The position numbers and the translations under genes are program-made. From Yoonia sp. (GTDB taxonomy: Bacteria > Pseudomonadota > Alphaproteobacteria > Rhodobacterales > Rhodobacteraceae), in contig NZ_JACUUJ010000005.1 in assembly GCF_014859355.1 (NCBI RefSeq), forward strand, positions 40,611 through 104,610: 64,000 bases of DNA, in the 5' to 3' direction. The notes below the pieces were generated by a model. The model was given only the letters and a program-made list of their open reading frames with translations. It had not been told where the DNA came from and ran no database searches. Positions 19,207-26,581 of this stretch are shown piece by piece; position 1 is the first letter of the stretch, and each line of letters starts with the position of its first letter.

Positions 19207-20396
19207 TATGCTGCGTCCTCAAGGCGTTGGGCAACGCTGCCGCGATAGTATTCCTGTGCCGCAGCGACGCCAGACCCCAGTTTGATGTTCAATCCAAGAT
19301 CAACCATGCACATTTCTGCCGTGGCGATCCCCGACAGGGCCATGACATCGGTCATGCTGCCCAGATGCCCGATGCGGAACACTTTGCCAGCGACTTCACC
19401 AAGGCCGACGCCAAAGGCGACACCGTATTTGTCTGCGGCATGGGTCACGATACTGGTCGCGTTGAACCCTTCGGGTGTCCGAATTGCGCTGACTGTATCA
19501 GAATACAGGTCCGGTGTCGCGGCACAAAGGTGCAGGCCCCATGCATCCACCGCCGCGCGCACGCCGGATGCGATCCGGCTGTGGCGGGCAAAGACGTTTT
19601 CCAGCCCTTCGGCCAAAAGGGTTTCGGTCGCCAGCAACAACCCGTTCATCAGCCCCACGGCGGGCGTGTAGGGATAGGCGTTGTTGGCATAGCCCTTGGT
19701 CATGTCGTTTATGTCGAAAAAGGTGCGCGGCAGTTGCGCAGTTGTCGTGGCGGCAACCGCCCTTTGACTGAACCCGAGAATGGCGAGACCGGCCGGCAGC
19801 ATGAACCCCTTCTGGGACCCGGTCACGGCCACATCAACGCCCCATGCATCAAACTGGAAATCCATCGACGCGATGGAACTGACCCCATCGACGAACAGCA
19901 GCGCAGGGTGGTTTGCCGCGTCCATGGCGCGGCGCACGGCGGCAATGTCGGATTTCACGCCCGTTGCGGTTTCATTATGGGTCGCCAGCACCGCCTTGAT
20001 CTTGTGATCTTTGTCAGCGGCCAGCGCGGCTGCATAGCGGTCGGTGGGAATGCCTTGCCCCCATGGGGTTTCGACGATCTGCACGTTCAGCCCGTGACGC
20101 TGGCACATGTCGATCCAGCGGTGGCTGAACATGCCGTTGCGGGCGGCCAGAACGGTATCACCCCGCGACAGCGTGTTCGTCAGCGCGGTTTCCCAGCCGC
20201 CTGTGCCGGTGGATGGAAAGATGAACACCGCTGCCGTATCGGATTTCAGGATTTTTTGCACATTGGCCCGTGCGGGGTGCAGGATTTTGCCAAACAGCGG
20301 TGACCGATGGTCGATCGTGGGCATGTCGCAGGCTTTGCGGATCGCCTCTGGCATATTTGTCGGGCCGGGGATGAAAACCGGATTTTGAAAGCTCAT
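19206..20396 (-). CDS. bhcA: Aspartate-glyoxylate aminotransferase
   Basis: Transfers the amino group of aspartate to glyoxylate, giving glycine and oxaloacetate, the net product of the cycle. The 396-residue PLP enzyme is of the serine-glyoxylate/alanine-glyoxylate aminotransferase class (fold type I). Recognisable parts are FIPGPTNMPEAIRKA at the start, FIFPSTGTGGWETALTN, ATHNETATGV, and the PLP lysine in AVTGSQKGFMLPAGLA. The start at 20396 has GGAGGA 7-10 bp upstream; the frame opens five codons earlier. It is first in the minus-strand bhc operon. Confidence 0.92.
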   Translation of the reverse strand: MSFQNPVFIPGPTNMPEAIRKACDMPTIDHRSPLFGKILHPARANVQKILKSDTAAVFIFPSTGTGGWETALTNTLSRGDTVLAARNGMFSHRWIDMCQRHGLNVQIVETPWGQGIPTDRYAAALAADKDHKIKAVLATHNETATGVKSDIAAVRRAMDAANHPALLFVDGVSSIASMDFQFDAWGVDVAVTGSQKGFMLPAGLAILGFSQRAVAATTTAQLPRTFFDINDMTKGYANNAYPYTPAVGLMNGLLLATETLLAEGLENVFARHSRIASGVRAAVDAWGLHLCAATPDLYSDTVSAIRTPEGFNATSIVTHAADKYGVAFGVGLGEVAGKVFRIGHLGSMTDVMALSGIATAEMCMVDLGLNIKLGSGVAAAQEYYRGSVAQRLEDAA

Positions 20397-20458
20397 GCGC
20401 CTATCCTCCATTAGGTTGAGCGTGTTGTGCCAAAGCCGGTCACGCCATGCAATTTTTT

Positions 20459-20473
20459 TGAAAAATTATTTCA
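20459..20473. promoter_or_regulatory. IclR-like box, bhcA-proximal
   Basis: TGAAA-AATTA-TTTCA is a perfect dyad that resembles the known IclR-type box (TGGAAAT-N-ATTTCCA). It lies about 63 bp upstream of the bhcA start. A matching box is at 20530-20544, on the other side of the central palindrome. Binding by BhcR is inferred. Confidence 0.5.
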
Positions 20474-20474
20474 G

Positions 20475-20502
20475 ATAAACAAATTTCTAGAAATTTGTTT
20501 AT
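20475..20502. promoter_or_regulatory. 28-bp perfect palindrome in the bhcA-bhcR divergent promoter
   Basis: A perfect 28-bp palindrome centred between 20488 and 20489; its 18-bp core CAAATTTCTAGAAATTTG recurs exactly at 17032-17049. It lies between the divergent bhcA and bhcR starts, where an IclR-type regulator would be expected to act. Operator function is inferred from position, symmetry and the repeat. Confidence 0.65.
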
Positions 20503-20529
20503 TGTCAGCAGTTTGTGTTTTTCATAATG

Positions 20530-20544
20530 TGAAAAATAATTTCA
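20530..20544. promoter_or_regulatory. IclR-like box, bhcR-proximal
   Basis: TGAAA-AATAA-TTTCA has the same spacing and half-sites as the box at 20459-20473 and ends 13 bp before the bhcR start codon. Occupancy would block bhcR translation-initiation-region transcription, which suggests autoregulation (inference). Confidence 0.5.
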
Positions 20545-20557
20545 AAAAGGCCAGAAG

Positions 20558-21385
20558 ATGCAGGATGATGTCAAAAGGGGCCGCGGACGCCCCAAGGCGT
20601 GGGATGACAAGGCACCCCAGAATACGATCAAGTCACTGGACCGCGCGCTAGAGGTTCTGGTGGCGCTAGGCGACATGCAGGGTGGCACCTTGTCAGAGGT
20701 TGCCAGCGCGCTGGATCAATCGCCTGCTACGGTTTACCGGGTGCTGACCACGTTTCAGGGGCGGGGGTTCGTGGATTTTGATGCGCAAAATCAGGTCTGG
20801 AACATCGGTGCTGCGGCGTTTCTGACCGGGTCGCAGTTTTTGCGCCGCACGTCGCTGGTGGAACGGGCCCGGCCCATCATGCGTGATCTGATGGACGCAA
20901 CCGGCGAAACCGCCAACCTTGGCATTGAACGGGACGGGCAAGTGCTGTTTCTGGGGCAGGTAGAAACCCATGCGACCATCCGCGCGTTCTTTCCCCCTGG
21001 CACGGTGTCGGCGATGCACGCATCGGGCATTGGCAAGGCGCTGCTTTGCCGGATGGATGATGCGCGACAGCGGCGTGTTCTGGCGCAGGGCAAGCTGGAA
21101 CAATTCACCCCGCATACGCTGACCGACCCTGATGCGATGATCGCGGATCTGCACGCGGCGCGCGCCCGTGGCTATGCGATTGACGCTGAGGAACGTAACA
21201 TAGGGATGCGCTGCATCGCCGCCCCAGTCTATAACGTCTTCGGAGAGGCGGTAGCGGGTATTTCCGTTTCTGGCCCCACAACGCGCATCACGACTGACAA
21301 GATTGCGGTGCTGGCCCAGCCAGTCATGGATGCCGCAGCGCGTTTGACCGTGGCGATTGGCGGGAACAACCGGCCCGCTGGTTAG
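20558..21385 (+). CDS. bhcR: BhcR, IclR family regulator of the bhc operon
   Basis: A 275-residue IclR-type regulator divergent from bhcABCD. The N-terminal winged helix (about residues 24-85) contains SLDRALEVLVALGDMQGGTLSEVASAL and SPATVYRVLTTFQGRGFV. The C-terminal GAF-like effector domain includes ETANLGIERDGQVLFLGQVETH and the usual ASGIGKALL stretch. In Paracoccus the orthologue responds to glyoxylate. The extreme N-terminus is basic (RGRGRPK, an AT-hook-like motif), which may add minor-groove contacts to the AT-rich operators in front of the gene. Confidence 0.9.
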   Translation: MQDDVKRGRGRPKAWDDKAPQNTIKSLDRALEVLVALGDMQGGTLSEVASALDQSPATVYRVLTTFQGRGFVDFDAQNQVWNIGAAAFLTGSQFLRRTSLVERARPIMRDLMDATGETANLGIERDGQVLFLGQVETHATIRAFFPPGTVSAMHASGIGKALLCRMDDARQRRVLAQGKLEQFTPHTLTDPDAMIADLHAARARGYAIDAEERNIGMRCIAAPVYNVFGEAVAGISVSGPTTRITTDKIAVLAQPVMDAAARLTVAIGGNNRPAG

Positions 21386-21465
21386 ATGCTGGCAATTGTC
21401 CCGCAGTCACCCCATATTCACCCAAACGCGGGCCGGTTTCTGGCGCCGCCAACAAAGGTGATCAT

Positions 21466-22146
21466 GTGACTCAAGTGGCCCAGACAGATGCTTGGATTGA
21501 ACGGTTTGCCGGTCTGTCCCGGCTTGAACCGGCGGTAAAGGATCTTTTGCTGGCGCGCAGCAGAATTTTGACCGTGCCTTCCGGCACAGTTGTGTTCGGG
21601 CCGGGGAAATCGCCTGAAAACATGTTGTTTCTGCTGGATGGCACCGTGCGCGTGCAGCAGGTGTCTGATACGGGACGTGAAATTGTCTTGTATCGGATCA
21701 ATGCCGGCGAAAGCTGCGTTCTGACCACCGCCTGCCTGCTGGCATACGATGATTATTCAGCCGAAGGCATTGCCGAAACCGATGTGCAGGCGGCTGCTGT
21801 TCCGCGTGACGTCTTTGATGAACTGGTCGCGCAGTCGAAATCCTTTCGCAGTTTTGTTTTCGCCGCATTTTCCAAACGGATCACCGATCTGTTTCTGATG
21901 GTGGATGAAGTGGCGTTCCAGCGGGTCGACGTGCGGCTTGCCCAAAAGCTGATTGCACTTTCCGGTGGGGCTGACAGCATTGAAACAACGCATCAAAAAC
22001 TATCCGTCGAACTGGGCACCGCCCGCGAGGTGATTTCGCGCCAGCTACAGGAATTTCAGCGGCGCGGGTGGATCGCGCAATCGCGCGGCACTGTGACATT
22101 GCTGGATCGCGCACAGCTCGAAAATTTAGCCGATAAAAATATCTAA
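21466..22146 (+). CDS. Crp/Fnr family transcriptional regulator (sulfur locus)
   Basis: A 226-residue Crp/Fnr-type regulator starting at GTG 21466 behind an AAAGG ribosome-binding site. Residues about 25-120 form the cyclic-nucleotide-binding-type beta barrel; about 150-220 the winged helix (KLSVELGTAREVISRQLQEFQRRGW). It lacks the N-terminal cysteine cluster of Fnr, so it is not an iron-sulfur oxygen sensor of that type. Two cysteines six residues apart in ESCVLTTACLLAYDD sit in the effector barrel and could react with persulfide or redox signals (inference). It is 90 bp upstream of, and co-directional with, a persulfide-handling gene set. Confidence 0.85.
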   Translation: MTQVAQTDAWIERFAGLSRLEPAVKDLLLARSRILTVPSGTVVFGPGKSPENMLFLLDGTVRVQQVSDTGREIVLYRINAGESCVLTTACLLAYDDYSAEGIAETDVQAAAVPRDVFDELVAQSKSFRSFVFAAFSKRITDLFLMVDEVAFQRVDVRLAQKLIALSGGADSIETTHQKLSVELGTAREVISRQLQEFQRRGWIAQSRGTVTLLDRAQLENLADKNI

Positions 22147-22236
22147 GCCTTTTTTGCAGCTCGGTGACAATGTCACCGACACAGCGACCCCGCTTCTGTA
22201 GTCAGATTGCAGATTTAGTAAAAAGGAGTCAGTCAA

Positions 22237-22452
22237 ATGGCTGTAAATGTTGGAAATGCCGATCGTCTGCTGCGGCTGGTCGCCGGCGTCGTTCTGATCG
22301 GGGCCCCGCTGATCGGGGGCATGGGCCTTTTTGGAATGACCTGGCTCAACTATGTTATGATCGTCGCTGGTATTGTGATGCTGGCAACATCGGCAATGCG
22401 GTTTTGCCCGCTCTACACAATTTTTGGCATTCGAACTTGTAAGGTGAAATGA
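22237..22452 (+). CDS. DUF2892 (YgaP-like) small membrane protein
   Basis: A 71-residue protein with two hydrophobic helices and the DUF2892 pattern: NVGNADRLLRLVAGVVLI at the start and MRFCPLYTIFGIRTC at the end. The same domain forms the membrane part of the YgaP rhodanese in Escherichia coli; here it is free-standing without the rhodanese domain. The two conserved cysteines near the C-terminus may take part in sulfane-sulfur transfer. A strong ribosome-binding site (AAAGGAG) precedes the ATG, and the stop overlaps the start of the next gene by 4 bp. Confidence 0.85.
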   Translation: MAVNVGNADRLLRLVAGVVLIGAPLIGGMGLFGMTWLNYVMIVAGIVMLATSAMRFCPLYTIFGIRTCKVK

Positions 22453-22883
22453 TGGAAACAGTCTTTACGCCCTGGCAATCACTGGGTGGGGGCGCGCTGA
22501 TCGGCGTGGCCTCTGTGCTTTTGATGGCCAGTCTTGGCCGTATCATGGGGGCGACAGGCGTTCTGGCCGGTCTGCTTTATCCTGCGAACTGGTCGGACTG
22601 GTCATGGCGCGCTGCCGTGCTGGCCGGGATGGTCAGCGCCCCGCTGGTCATATCACTGTTGACCGGTCAGATGCCTGCCGTGCAGGTGCCTGTGTCCACA
22701 CCGATGCTGGTCATCGGTGGGTTCATTGTAGGACTTGGCGTCACATACGGATCTGGCTGCACATCGGGGCACGGTGTCTGTGGGATGGCCCGGCTGTCAC
22801 CGCGGTCAATCGCGGCCGTCATCACATTCATGATCACAACCGGCCTGACAGTCTATGTCGTCCGCCACGTGATAGGAGGATAA
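22449..22883 (+). CDS. YeeE/YedE sulfur-transport protein, first half-size unit (PmpA-like)
   Basis: A 144-residue membrane protein with about four helices, half the size of a full YeeE. It carries the YeeE cysteine motif YGSGCTSGHGVCGMARLSPRS near residue 100. Pairs of such half-size proteins (PmpA and PmpB) form a sulfur-compound channel next to persulfide dioxygenase genes. It overlaps the DUF2892 stop by 4 bp and is 4 bp ahead of the second unit. The translocated species, thiosulfate-like or other sulfane sulfur, is inferred from family and context. Confidence 0.82.
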   Translation: MMETVFTPWQSLGGGALIGVASVLLMASLGRIMGATGVLAGLLYPANWSDWSWRAAVLAGMVSAPLVISLLTGQMPAVQVPVSTPMLVIGGFIVGLGVTYGSGCTSGHGVCGMARLSPRSIAAVITFMITTGLTVYVVRHVIGG

Positions 22884-22887
22884 CCCA

Positions 22888-23322
22888 ATGCGTCTGATCG
22901 CAAGCTATATCATCGGATTGATTTTCGGGGTGGGAATTTCCATTTCCGGGATGGCGAACCCTGCCAAGGTGCTGAACTTTTTCGATGTCGCCGGCGCATG
23001 GGACCCCAGCCTGATCTTTGTGATGGGTGGCGCCGTTGTTGTGACATTCATCGGCTATCGGTTCGTGCTGAAACGGCCCGCGCCCATGCTGGAGCAAAAG
23101 TTCCAACTGCCCACACGCCGCGACCTTGATCTGCCGCTGATTGGTGGTTCGGCTGTCTTTGGCATCGGCTGGGGGATTGCCGGGTTCTGTCCCGGTGGCG
23201 CGCTGCCCGCCCTAGGCACTGGAAAATCCGAGGTGTTTATCTTTGTAGCGGCCCTGCTGGCTGGCATCTTTGCAGTCAACATCATGAACCGCATGCGCCA
23301 GATGCGCAGTGCAACTGCCTGA
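22888..23322 (+). CDS. YeeE/YedE sulfur-transport protein, second half-size unit (PmpB-like)
   Basis: A 144-residue membrane protein paired with the preceding gene. The N-terminal helix leads into GISISGMANPAKVLNFFDVAGAWDPSL, a hallmark of the second half (DUF6691-type). The sulfur-binding loop is GWGIAGFCPGGALPALGTGK, with a single conserved cysteine near residue 107. A strong AGGAGG site precedes ATG 22888. Together with the first unit it should give the pseudo-twofold fold that full-length YeeE has in one chain. Confidence 0.82.
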   Translation: MRLIASYIIGLIFGVGISISGMANPAKVLNFFDVAGAWDPSLIFVMGGAVVVTFIGYRFVLKRPAPMLEQKFQLPTRRDLDLPLIGGSAVFGIGWGIAGFCPGGALPALGTGKSEVFIFVAALLAGIFAVNIMNRMRQMRSATA

Positions 23323-23348
23323 ATAACGACAGAACGAAGGAACCGAAT

Positions 23349-24230
23349 ATGACTTATCCTGTCAACATGAACCTTAAACCAGAGGTGTCCGCCCATTTTG
23401 ATGCGGCGACGAATACCATCAGCTATATCGTGAAAGACCCTGACAGCAATCACTGCGCGATCATCGACAGCGTGATGGACATCGACTATGCCGCAGGCCG
23501 GATCACCTATGATCACGCCGATGCGCTGATCAAGGAAATTCAGGACCGTGGCCTGACCCTTGACTGGATCATCGAAACCCACGTCCATGCGGATCATCTG
23601 TCAGCCGCGCCTTACATTCAGGACAAACTAGGTGGCAAAATCGGTGTTGGATCAAAGATCATGGTCGTGCAGGACACATTCGGCAAAATCTTCAACGAAG
23701 GCACCGAATTCCAGCGTGACGGGTCACAGTTCGACAAGCTGTTCGAGGATGGTGACACCTACAAGATCGGCAATATGGATGCATTCGCTATCTATACGCC
23801 CGGCCACACGCCTGCCTGCATGGTGCATGTGATCGGTGATGCGACATTTGTCGGTGATACGCTGTTCATGCCTGACGGCGGGTCGGCCCGTGCCGATTTC
23901 CCCGGTGGGGATGCCGGGCAGCTTTATGATAGCATCCAGAAGGTGCTGGCCCTGCCCGATGACATGCGCCTGTTCATGTGCCATGACTACGGCCCGAACG
24001 GCCGCGACATCCAGTGGGAAACCACCGTTGGTGAAGAAAAGGCGCACAATATCCATGTGGGTGCCGGCAAGACGCGCGATGACTTTATCAAGTTCCGCAC
24101 CGAACGCGATGCGCAGCTGGATATGCCCAAACTGATCATCCCATCGTTGCAAGTGAACATGCGTGCAGGTGAAATCCCGACGGATAAGGACGGCAACCCC
24201 ATGCTCAAAGTCCCTGTCAACGGTCTGTAA
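23349..24230 (+). CDS. Persulfide dioxygenase-like metallo-beta-lactamase protein (ETHE1/Blh group)
   Basis: A 293-residue MBL-fold protein of the ETHE1/Blh group, which oxidises glutathione persulfide to sulfite. The metal motif THVHADHLSAAPYI is intact (residues about 78-84), and the later ligands are seen in YTPGHTPACMVHVIG, FVGDTLF and MCHDYGP. It has no signal peptide. The position after the two YeeE halves and before a DUF442 protein reproduces the arrangement of the Agrobacterium/Xylella bigR-blh regulon, except that control here seems to lie with a Crp/Fnr protein rather than BigR. A ribosome-binding site GAAGGAA lies 8 bp upstream. Confidence 0.88.
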   Translation: MTYPVNMNLKPEVSAHFDAATNTISYIVKDPDSNHCAIIDSVMDIDYAAGRITYDHADALIKEIQDRGLTLDWIIETHVHADHLSAAPYIQDKLGGKIGVGSKIMVVQDTFGKIFNEGTEFQRDGSQFDKLFEDGDTYKIGNMDAFAIYTPGHTPACMVHVIGDATFVGDTLFMPDGGSARADFPGGDAGQLYDSIQKVLALPDDMRLFMCHDYGPNGRDIQWETTVGEEKAHNIHVGAGKTRDDFIKFRTERDAQLDMPKLIIPSLQVNMRAGEIPTDKDGNPMLKVPVNGL

Positions 24231-24246
24231 TCCGGAGAAGACGCAG

Positions 24247-24666
24247 ATGGAAATCAAACAGCTCACATCAGCTGTGTCGGTCACGCCTCAGATCATGCCT
24301 GCCGATCTTCAGGCGGTGCATGACGCAGGGTTTCGGTCGCTCATCTGTAACCGGCCCGATGGCGAAGGTGCCGATCAGCCCGATTTCGCGGATGTTGCCG
24401 CTGCGGCCCGCGCATTGGGGATCATGGCGGTTTATCAGCCCATTGTGTCAGGCAGGATGAGCGAAAGCGATGCAACAGCCTTTGGCAAGTCCCTAGAGGA
24501 ATTGCCGGGGCCGACGCTGGCTTACTGCCGCAGCGGAACAAGGTCAGCGACACTTTGGTCATTGGCCATGGCCCCGCGGATGCCCGCTGCCGAAATCGCC
24601 AAGACTGCCGCCGCGGCAGGATATGACGTGACCGGGGCGCTTGCGGCCTTTGGGCATTCGCAATGA
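24247..24666 (+). CDS. TIGR01244/DUF442 phosphatase-like sulfur protein
   Basis: A 139-residue protein with the tyrosine-phosphatase-like fold called DUF442/TIGR01244. The CX5R loop is present (AYCRSGTRSATLW, near residue 98), as is FRSLICNRPDGE near the N-terminus. In ETHE1-linked proteins this domain occurs fused to persulfide dioxygenase or rhodanese and is thought to act in sulfur transfer. The start at 24247 follows AGAAGACGC after the dioxygenase stop; the frame is open further upstream inside that gene. The precise reaction is unknown. Confidence 0.82.
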   Translation: MEIKQLTSAVSVTPQIMPADLQAVHDAGFRSLICNRPDGEGADQPDFADVAAAARALGIMAVYQPIVSGRMSESDATAFGKSLEELPGPTLAYCRSGTRSATLWSLAMAPRMPAAEIAKTAAAAGYDVTGALAAFGHSQ

Positions 24667-24671
24667 TCTTC

Positions 24672-24708
24672 ACGAAAGGGCGAAGGCCGGCTTGTCCGGC
24701 CCTTTCCC
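24672..24708. terminator. Hairpin between DUF442 and SulP genes
   Basis: GGCCGG-CTTGT-CCGGCC forms the inner stem, extended by GAAAGGG against CCCTTTC with a four-base bulge. The T-run after it is weak (TGTTTT), so readthrough into the SulP gene is possible. Confidence 0.45.
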
Positions 24709-24784
24709 AATGTTTTCCATGACCGCCACCCAACAGACTGCGGGGTGCGCGCGCCTCACCTTTTGATTGAAATCGAGCGTCCCC

Positions 24785-26512
24785 ATGTCGGCACAATTGA
24801 CCCGCTACCTGCCCATTCTTGACTGGGGCCGGACCTATAACCGCAAAGCCTTTGGCAACGATATGATCGCGGCTGTGATCGTAACGATCATGCTGATCCC
24901 GCAGTCGCTGGCCTATGCTTTGCTGGCGGGGCTGCCGCCCGAGGCGGGGCTTTATGCATCCATCGCGCCGATCATTCTTTACGCAGTGTTTGGTACCAGC
25001 CGTGCGCTGGCCGTCGGGCCGGTTGCCGTTGTATCGTTGATGACGGCTGCGGCGCTGAGCAATATCGCGGAACTGGGCACCATGGGCTATGCCGTGGCGG
25101 CGTTGTCGCTGGCAGGGCTATCTGGGGTAATCTTGCTGGCGATGGGGCTGCTGCGGCTGGGGTTTGTTGCGAATTTCCTGTCGCACCCGGTGATTGCGGG
25201 TTTCATCACCGCATCGGGGATCATCATCGCCGCCAGTCAGTTGAAACATATTCTGGGGATTGAAGCTTCGGGTCACAACCTGCTTGATCTGGTTGTGTCA
25301 ATGGTCAGCCATCTGGGGCAAATCCATTGGATGACAGCCATCATCGGGATCAGCGCGACAGCGTTTCTGTTCTGGGTGCGCAAAGGGCTGAAACCGTTGC
25401 TGCGCAAGATGGGTGTGGGCGCAGGGCTGGCTGATGTGATTACCAAGGCCGGCCCGGTTGCCGCTGTCGTTGCCACCACAGTCGCCGTTTGGGGGCTGAA
25501 CCTGTCAGACGCCGGGGTCAAGATCGTGGGCGATGTCCCCCAAAGCCTGCCACCACTGACGATGCCATCGTTTTCGCCGGACCTGCTGCGCCAGCTTTTG
25601 CTGCCTGCCTTTCTGATTTCGATCATCGGGTTTGTGGAATCCATTTCGGTCGCGCAAACACTGGCTGCCAAGAAACGCCAGCGTATCGACCCCGATCAGG
25701 AACTGATCGGGCTGGGCGCGGCGAACGTGGGTGCGGCCTTTACCGGTGGTTTTCCGGTCACGGGCGGTTTTTCGCGGTCGGTCGTCAACTTTGACGCAGG
25801 GGCTGAAACGCCTGCGGCGGGCGCCTATACCGCCATCGGGCTGGCGATAGCCGCTGTCGCACTGACGCCGCTGATCTTTTTCCTGCCCAAGGCGACACTG
25901 GCCGCGACGATCATCGTTGCTGTCCTCAGCCTTGTGGATTTCAGCATTCTGAAACGAAGTTGGGTCTATTCCAAGGCTGATTTTTCCGCCGTTCTTGCGA
26001 CGATCTTGCTAACGCTGGGCGTCGGGGTCGAGGCAGGGGTGTCTGCTGGGGTTGCCCTGTCGGTCTTGCTGCATCTTTACAAATCCTCGCGCCCGCATAT
26101 CGCCGAAGTGGGCCTTGTCCCTGGCACCGAACATTTCCGCAACGTGCTGCGCCACAAAGTGGAAACCGACCCCAAGGTGCTGACGCTGCGTATGGACGAA
26201 AGCCTGTATTTCGCAAATGCCCGGTTTCTGGAAGATTACGTGCATGCCCGCGTGGCCAAGGATAAAAACATCCGACACGTGATCCTGCAATGTTCCGCGA
26301 TCAACGAAATCGACCTGAGTGCGCTGGAATCGCTAGAGGCGATCAATACCCGGCTGGCCGAAATGGACGTGAAACTGCACATGTCAGAGGTGAAGGGCCC
26401 CGTCATGGACCGATTGAAAATGTCGCATTTTCTTGAAGAATTGACCGGCGAAGTGTTCCTGAGCCAGTTCGAAGCCGCCAGACACGTCAAAGACAGCCCC
26501 GCGACGGTCTGA
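24785..26512 (+). CDS. SulP family anion transporter with STAS domain
   Basis: A 575-residue inner-membrane SulP protein. The start (MSAQLTRYLPILDWGRTYNRKAF) is followed by the family signature AAVIVTIMLIPQSLAYALLAGLPPEAGLY. About ten to twelve helices follow, including GFVESISVAQTLAAKKRQ and the GGFPVTGGFSRSVVNFDAGA motif. Residues about 445-560 form the cytoplasmic STAS domain. SulP proteins carry sulfate and other oxyanions; here export of sulfite or sulfate made by the upstream dioxygenase, or uptake of sulfate, would both fit. It is the last gene of the sulfur set, after a hairpin and 118 bp of intergenic sequence. Confidence 0.9.
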   Translation: MSAQLTRYLPILDWGRTYNRKAFGNDMIAAVIVTIMLIPQSLAYALLAGLPPEAGLYASIAPIILYAVFGTSRALAVGPVAVVSLMTAAALSNIAELGTMGYAVAALSLAGLSGVILLAMGLLRLGFVANFLSHPVIAGFITASGIIIAASQLKHILGIEASGHNLLDLVVSMVSHLGQIHWMTAIIGISATAFLFWVRKGLKPLLRKMGVGAGLADVITKAGPVAAVVATTVAVWGLNLSDAGVKIVGDVPQSLPPLTMPSFSPDLLRQLLLPAFLISIIGFVESISVAQTLAAKKRQRIDPDQELIGLGAANVGAAFTGGFPVTGGFSRSVVNFDAGAETPAAGAYTAIGLAIAAVALTPLIFFLPKATLAATIIVAVLSLVDFSILKRSWVYSKADFSAVLATILLTLGVGVEAGVSAGVALSVLLHLYKSSRPHIAEVGLVPGTEHFRNVLRHKVETDPKVLTLRMDESLYFANARFLEDYVHARVAKDKNIRHVILQCSAINEIDLSALESLEAINTRLAEMDVKLHMSEVKGPVMDRLKMSHFLEELTGEVFLSQFEAARHVKDSPATV

Positions 26513-26581
26513 TGCCGCTGACAGGTATGGCTGTCTATGTTATTGACCGGGTATAATTCTGATCAATAAACTGGATGGGCC

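Noticed and set aside
19152..20303. 383-codon plus-strand frame across bhcA
   Set aside because: It is opposite to bhcA, which has a full set of aminotransferase motifs.
20427..20651. 74-codon plus-strand frame in the bhcA-bhcR gap
   Set aside because: It would run through the operators and into bhcR in a different frame and has no ribosome-binding site.
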